Of a stretch of DNA of 64,000 bases, positions 58,294 to 64,000 are shown one piece after another. A program made the position numbers and the translations under genes. The notes beneath the pieces are model-generated. The model was not told the DNA's origin. It saw nothing but the letters and a program-made list of their open reading frames with translations, and ran no database searches. Source of the stretch: Solanum dulcamara (Eukaryota > Streptophyta > Magnoliopsida > Solanales > Solanaceae); contig NC_077245.1 of the NCBI RefSeq assembly GCF_947179165.1, positions 19,567,740-19,631,739 on the forward strand. The letters run 5' to 3'. Positions within the stretch are counted from its first letter, which is position 1. The number at the start of each line of letters is the position of its first letter.

Positions 58294-60976
58294 TGTCACG
58301 ATCCAATCCCATAGGCCGCGACTTGTGCTCGAGTTGGACACCCATACGTACCCTTAGCCTAAATTAGCATATTAGCAGAATAGTTAAATATAGAAATCAA
58401 ATAAGGTCATTAATAGCGCATAAAAACAGACGCAGCACACGAAAGCCGATAAAGTCATCATGGAACACAAAATCCCAACACATATACAGAACCCACAATA
58501 CATATCTATAGACCTCTACAGAATGATAGCATAATCATATGACGGGACAGGACCCCGTCGTACCCTTAACCAAATATGCAACAGAAAAGTTAGTACCAAA
58601 ATAGGACTCCCGATAAGGGAGCACTGTCAAACAGTAGAGTGGATGTCCTAGGCAAGTGGATCGGCAAATTGAGCGTCTGTATCTACGGGCATGTAACACA
58701 GCCCCCGAGGAATGAGGCTTAGTACAGAAAATGTACTAAATATGTACAGCATAGACTGTAATAAATAAAGTCATAACTAGAACAGAATGTGCAGAAAATG
58801 AGCGAAAGACCTCGAATGTCAAAATGCTTATCACAAACACAGATAATGCATGCGGAAAAACATATGTCATATCCAGCCCCATTATGGGACTCGGTGAACA
58901 AAACGTGGTCGCCCTCTTGTCACTGGCGCCAGAGCACAACATACTCTAGAGTAGGGAATATTTCTGTAACAGATCATATCATATCAGATGGTCATATCAT
59001 ATCATATCATCAGACATCAGCATATGTGTAAATGGTACAACATACACCACAACCCATGTACATGTCATACCTTCCTCCTCACGTCGGGGCACGACGAACA
59101 ATGCAGATAAGTATGCTTGATAAAATATCCTAGCCCAGACTTAGTGAAAGAAGCATTGAGGCATCACGAGTGGAGTAGTGAGAAACTAAATACAATATGA
59201 AATATAAAATATTTACAGAGACTCGATAGCATAACTCCGATGACAAATCATATAAGAGAAATTGAGCGGTAATCATAGTGTATATCTTTCAGATATCACA
59301 ATGGTCTATGTCAAAATGGTCTTCTGAAATCATTCTCATATTTCAAAATATATTATGGGACTCAAGGAAATAATTAAAACATCTGTCGTTTAGTAGTTGG
59401 AAGAGTAGCAAAGAGTTTTCTTTGAATTTTACTCAAAAATAAGTCAAATAAAACAACAAAGAAAAATTCGAGAATAGTGGATCCACCTCGGCCAAATGAG
59501 GTGATGTACACAAATTACGTGTGGTAAGCTTCATGACGTTACTTATAAGAGTTTTAAGATAGTCGGGTCCTATTTGTGCAAGTTCTAGATAGTTAGACAA
59601 TTTTTCCAACTATTCACAAATATTTAGTTCAATTCTACTGAATGAAAAAGAGGCAAATTTAGGCGTAGATTCCGAAGAGTAGAGTCGTCCTCGAGGCTCG
59701 TATCCAAACCTATTACACTTAGGACATGCCAAGAGAAGGAAAGGTAAAGCTTTACATACCTTAGTGGCCTTTTACGCTTGTCCAAATTCAAATCTTGTTT
59801 CCTCCAAAATCTATAATTGGTCACATTTACCAAATATGAACTATAAGGCTTTAAGAATTCAATTCTAGCCAATACTTGTCTACAGAAATTCGGGCAGTGT
59901 CTCCCCTATACATACAACACCCCCGAGATTTCAACTCGGCCAAAATATCAACAATCATACCAACAAAAATACCAATAACATCAACAATCAATTCACCCAT
60001 TCCATATCTCACCCGAAATCTCTATATATACAATAAAACCATCACGACGTATTTTCTACTTTCAAATCCATAGTCAGTACCAACAATCCACACTCTAACA
60101 ATTTTATTTCCATAATATCATAAAATCATACTAAAATGACATAATTTCCTACAATCAATTTCCAACTTCAACCAAATTCATTCAACTCCCATTTCCAACA
60201 TAAAGTCCATAATAACCACAACTAGAATACTACATAAAATTAATTCATCTTGCCTATATAACCATACATATACACGGCCATATACACATATGCACACCCA
60301 CCATGCAAACTTCCATATTTCCATAAATTCTACCCATCTCTACATACTACAACGTAAACAAGCCTTCATAACATAATAAAGAGGGATTAATTCTTACCTT
60401 TTTCTCCTAACTTCTTCACTTGACCAAGGTGTTAAATCGATGAAACAGGCGTCCTATCTTCCGAAATAACTTCACCACGTTATAGAGGACCCTTGAATTA
60501 GTGAAAATACTGAAAGAAAATAATTTTTGGAACAAGATTTCAAGGGATAAAAATCTCTAGCTATGGCCGAATTTTCTCTCTCTTTTTTTCTTCCTTCTTT
60601 CTTTTGTTCTTCTCCTTTCTCAACTTTTCTTGAAAGTTCCATGGAATTGATGACTAAGTGTCCCTTTTATTCATTTAACACATGGATAAATTACATGGGC
60701 TTGGGTCCTTTTTATGGACCATGGCATTGTTAGGCCTCTCTTGTTCTCTTTTTTTTCCAAGCCCAATCACTTAGTCCATATATTATTTTTTGTAATTCAT
60801 GAAACTAACTAAAAAAAATTTGAAATTCCAATTTTGCCCTTAGCCTTTTTCAATAATTCCACATCCAAAATTTTCATAACCAACTTATGTATCAACCAAG
60901 ATCAAAACATAGCATTGTCCTTAACTTATTATAATTATTCCAAAATGTCCAAATGCGCAAAATACAGGTTATAACA
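58294..60976 (-). mobile_element. Solo LTR, family Z
   Basis: Minus-strand ends are TGTTATAACC (60976) and GGATCGTGACA (58294), with exact ATTTT duplications outside. No gag or pol sequence lies inside its 2683 bases, so the internal region has been lost by LTR-LTR recombination. Short ORFs inside lack coding character. It sits within the family Y LTR and is therefore younger. Confidence 0.75.
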
Positions 60977-60981
60977 ATTTT
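60977..60981. repeat. Target-site duplication ATTTT, right copy
   Basis: Matches 58289-58293. Confidence 0.75.
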
Positions 60982-61050
60982 ATGATTTAACTTCAAAATG
61001 TGAATTTCAAATTAGAGATTTTGGGTTTTCATGAACATGAACTTTTGGAA

Positions 61051-63036
61051 GAAAAATTGGGTTTATGAGCTCATTTTAACCTCATTTTTGAAATGGTTTT
61101 CATCATTAGATTTCAGATTACTCGAAGAATATTTTCATCTAAAAATATTCAGATTTCGAGTTTGTTTTCCGACATAAAATTATTGACCATTTTACCATTT
61201 TCACCTGAATTATTTGATTTTAGTGTCAATAGATTCAAAATGTGATTGTGAGTCTATATTTGATTAGATTTTAATGATTTGGAGTACCATTGGAGAGGGA
61301 AAGCTTTGGTTTCAGACTGTTCATGACTTTTGGCTAAGACAAGTAAAATTTTAACTTTTGTTAAGTATGTTGAACCTTGTATTTTCCTATGTGAGTGAAC
61401 TAGGGTGTATTGGGCTATTGGATTGAGTTGAACTATGTGATTCAAAGTGCGATCGTGGAATTCAGATATGGATAATAGTCTAAATATTATGAATTACGAG
61501 ATATTGACTTATTGTGTGATTGTGGACTATATGACATCATATGTGAATATTTATCATGTTTCACTCATTACTTATGCATATACTTATCTATGAATGGTTG
61601 AGAAATAATATGAGTGAGACACTGGATATTGGGATCGAGGTTTCAATCGGTCGAGGTCTCTTCCAGCGGCCGAGGTCATTTTCAGCGGATATTATGGTCG
61701 AGGTCTCTTCCAGAAAAATTGGGTTTATGAGCTCATTTTAACCTCATTTTTGAAATGATTTTCATCATTAGATTTCAGATTACTCAAAGAATATTTTCAT
61801 CTAAAAATATTCAGATTTCGAGTTTGTTTTCCTACATAAAATTACTGACCATTTTACCATTTTCACCTAAATTATTTGATTTTAGTGTCAATAGATTCAA
61901 AATGTGATTGTGAGTCTATATTTGATTAGATTTTAATGATTTGGAGTACCATTGGAGAGGAAAAGCTTTGGTTTCAGACTGTTCATGACTTTTGGCTAAG
62001 ACAAGTAAAATTTTAACTTTTGTTAAGTATGTTGAACCTTGTATTTTCCTATGTGAGTGAACTAGGGTGTATTGGGTTATTGGATTGAGTTGAACTATGT
62101 GATTCAAAGTGCGATCGTGAAATTCAGATATGGATAATAGTCTAAATATTATGAATTACGAGATATTGACTTATTGTGTGATTGTGGACTATATGACATC
62201 ATATGTGAATATTTATCATGTTTCACTCATTACTTATGCATATACTTATCTATGAATGGTTGAGAAATAATATGAGTGAGACACTGGATATTGGGATCGA
62301 GGTTTCAATCGGTCGAGGTCTCTTCCAGCGGCCGAGGTCATTTTCAGCGGATATTATGGTCGAGGTGTCTTCCAGAAAAATTGGGTTTATGAGCTCATTT
62401 TAACCTCATTTTTGAAATGATTTTCATCATTAGATTTCAGATTACTCAAAGAATATTTTTATCTAAAAATATTCAGATTTCGAGTTTGTTTTCCTACATA
62501 AAATTACTGACCATTTTACCATTTTCACCTAAATTATTTGATTTTAGTGTCAATAGATTCAAAATGTGATTGTGAGTCTATATTTGATTAGATTTTAATG
62601 ATTTGGAGTACCATTGGAGAGGAAAAGCTTTGGTTTCAGACTGTTCATGACTTTTGGCTAAGACAAGTAAAATTTTAACTTTTGTTAAGTATGTTGAACC
62701 TTGTATTTTCCTATGTGAGTGAACTAGGGTGTATTGGATTATTGGATTGAGTTGAACTATGTGATTCAAAGTGCGATCGTGAAATTCAGATATGGATAAT
62801 AGTCTAAATATTATGAATTACGATATATTGACTTATTGTGTGATTGTGGACTATATGACATCATATGTGAATATTTATCATGTTTCACTCATTACTTATG
62901 CATATACTTATCTATGAATGGTTGAGAAATAATATGAGTGAGACACTGGATATTGGGATCGAGGTTTCAATCGGTCGAGGTCTCTTCCAGCGGCCGAGGT
63001 CTTTTTCAGCAGATATTATGGTCGAGGTCTCTTCCA
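61051..63036 (+). repeat. 662-bp direct repeat, three tandem units
   Basis: Units at 61051-61712, 61713-62374 and 62375-63036, each starting GAAAAATTGGGTTTATGAGC and ending CGAGGTCTCTTCCA with a final G. All three have the same length and only scattered substitutions. Each unit ends with a short array of CGAGGTCTCTTCCAGCGG motifs, which continues beyond the third unit to about 63065. The short ORFs on both strands recur every 662 bases and are not genes. Confidence 0.95.
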
Positions 63037-63771
63037 GCAGATATTAGCCAAGGTCTCTTCCAACAATGATGATTGATACATATTCTATGTGAGACCCCAT
63101 GGGTTTTTATCTGAGGTGATCAGCAGATATGTATCGTAGGACAGACATGCATCATGATTATTTGACATTGCATTTGCATCTATTACATCTTGTGAATGTA
63201 TATGATTGAGCTTATCTGTGTGTGCTGAGTATGGTGATAAGAACATATATTTATATATTCTCTGTTTGTGGTATGTCTGATATATTTAGATAATTTTTAT
63301 ATAAACTGTATAGACTAGGTTGTCTGAGTGTAGGTGTGTAGTTGTAGAGGTATGTGGTTGGGATGTCAAGAGTACCTATTTTCCACATTACTTTACTTAG
63401 GATTTAGTTTTCATTTTGCTGGGTACTGTGTTATTGGTGTTTACCCCCTTGCTTCTACACCTATATAGGATCTAAGCCCGGTACCTCCTGCTCTTAGCAT
63501 TTTTGTGGATTGAACCGAGCCTTCGAATGTGTGAGAGGTAGCAGCTTATCTTCTCCAACAGACTCTCGCCGCCCATTTATTTTATGTTTGGTTCTATTTG
63601 AGTACTGAGACATTTGAACTTGTACTTTCTTATTTCTTATCTATATCATACTAGACTTTATATTTCCGCTTTTATTTTCGTCTATTTTGAATTGTTCAGA
63701 CTCTTAGGCTGACTCGTCTTGGTGGGTTAGGCGTGTGCCATCAAACTCAAAATTCATATCGTGACACTTTC

Positions 63772-63865
63772 GCTTAGTAAGTTAGCCAGATCAAGGGTTC
63801 GCTTGGGAACCAACAAAGGTATCTGAGTGTTGGCCACGCCTAGGGTGTAGACTTGGGGTGTGACA
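63772..63865 (+). mobile_element. LTR, family X copy 3, right end
   Basis: Completes the LTR interrupted at 57314 and ends CCTAGGGTGTAGACTTGGGGTGTGACA in pieces matching the copy 2 end at 47944-47966. Confidence 0.6.
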
Positions 63866-64000
63866 ACTTATGAGAATATTGGTAGATTATCTATCCTTTC
63901 AGTTTTTCTACTCCTATTGGTGAGTCCGTTCTAGCTAAAAGAGTCTATAGAAATTGTACGGTTTCCATCTACCCTACAGATACCACAGCAGACTTAGTTG
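63866..64000 (+). pseudogene. Ty3 protease-region fragment, cut by the window end
   Basis: From about 63904 one frame reads FSTPIGESVLAKRVYRNCTV, matching the [22 protein letters not shown] region just after the protease active site in the Tekay copies. No primer site or Gag lies between the LTR end at 63865 and this fragment. So the LTR either inserted into an older pol gene or is joined to it by deletion. The rest lies outside the window. Confidence 0.7.

Larger units (their letters stand above)
57315..63766 (+). mobile_element. Solo LTR, family Y, enlarged by triplication and by a nested solo LTR
   Basis: Starts TGTAATGACCCTGAAGG and ends CATATCGTGACA. Flanking pentamers CTTTA (57310-57314) and CTTTC (63767-63771) agree at four of five positions, consistent with an aged duplication. 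Removing the nested minus-strand LTR (58294-60976 plus one duplicated ATTTT) and two extra 662-bp units leaves about 2.4 kb, a usual LTR size here. No primer site or coding region follows the right end. Confidence 0.65.

Noticed and set aside
61600..63065. Possible CRISPR-like array of CGAGGTCTCTTCCAG repeats
   Set aside because: Spacers are not unique or regular, the larger unit is a 662-bp tandem duplication, and the genomic context is plant LTR sequence.
58294..63766. A single DNA transposon with TGTCACGAT...ATCGTGACA inverted ends
   Set aside because: The inverted similarity is limited to LTR termini in opposite orientation. The ATTTT duplication shows that 58294-60976 is a separate solo LTR.

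Overview
The window looks like a repeat-dense, gene-poor (probably pericentromeric) stretch of a dicot nuclear genome, most likely Solanaceae. The basis is the AT-rich background, nested Ty3/gypsy LTR retrotransposons with initiator-Met-type primer binding sites (TGGTATCAGAGC), LTR families ending in variants of TGTAAYGACC...GTCGTGACA, and a short interspersed repeat (GGCGGAACCAAGATT...GATGAACCCCCT) of a kind I associate with solanaceous genomes. The taxonomic call is inference. I see no bacterial genes, rRNA, tRNA gene or CRISPR array. The only candidate host gene is a small single-exon B3-like ORF at 44370-44759 (-).

Layout. 1-258 is the tip of a minus-strand LTR. 259-16687 is an old plus-strand Ty3 mosaic: a 5' LTR of family A ending at 2246 with its primer site, a decayed leader, an RNase H/integrase remnant (3190-5588), an LTR of family X (5589-7608), and then reverse transcriptase to integrase remnants of a second copy (7609-8059 and 14885-16310) that run into a truncated family A LTR ending at 16687. 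A chromodomain-bearing chromovirus (8060-14879, TSD GTAAC, GC-rich LTRs) is inserted in that reverse transcriptase. 17217-43377 is a long decayed minus-strand Ty3 element (family C). Its RNase H region is split by a young Tekay/Del-type chromovirus array, LTR-internal-LTR-internal-LTR, at 21135-38067, flanked by a single 5-bp duplication ATACT. 43378-45487 is the only TE-poor interval and holds the B3-like ORF. 45488-55480 contains LTR fragments and a decayed plus-strand Ty3 element (family D) with a 33-bp minisatellite in its 3' LTR. 55481-64000 is a set of LTRs inside LTRs: a minus-strand solo LTR (58294-60976, TSD ATTTT) inside a larger solo LTR (57315-63766) carrying a 662-bp triplication, itself inside a family X LTR that ends at 63865, followed by a protease fragment cut by the window edge.

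How the parts relate. Ty3 polyproteins normally supply Gag (particle), protease, reverse transcriptase/RNase H, and integrase with a C-terminal chromodomain. Every copy here is broken. The two Tekay internal regions are closest to intact: each has one nonsense codon at a different place, so neither encodes a complete 1520-residue polyprotein. Relative ages follow from nesting: families A and C are old, the GC-rich chromovirus is intermediate, and the Tekay array is the youngest.

I did not find a convincing new biological system. The most unusual structures are the tandem Tekay array with a mosaic middle LTR, the 662-bp triplication, a duplication spanning a deletion junction, and the palindrome cluster in the solo LTR.
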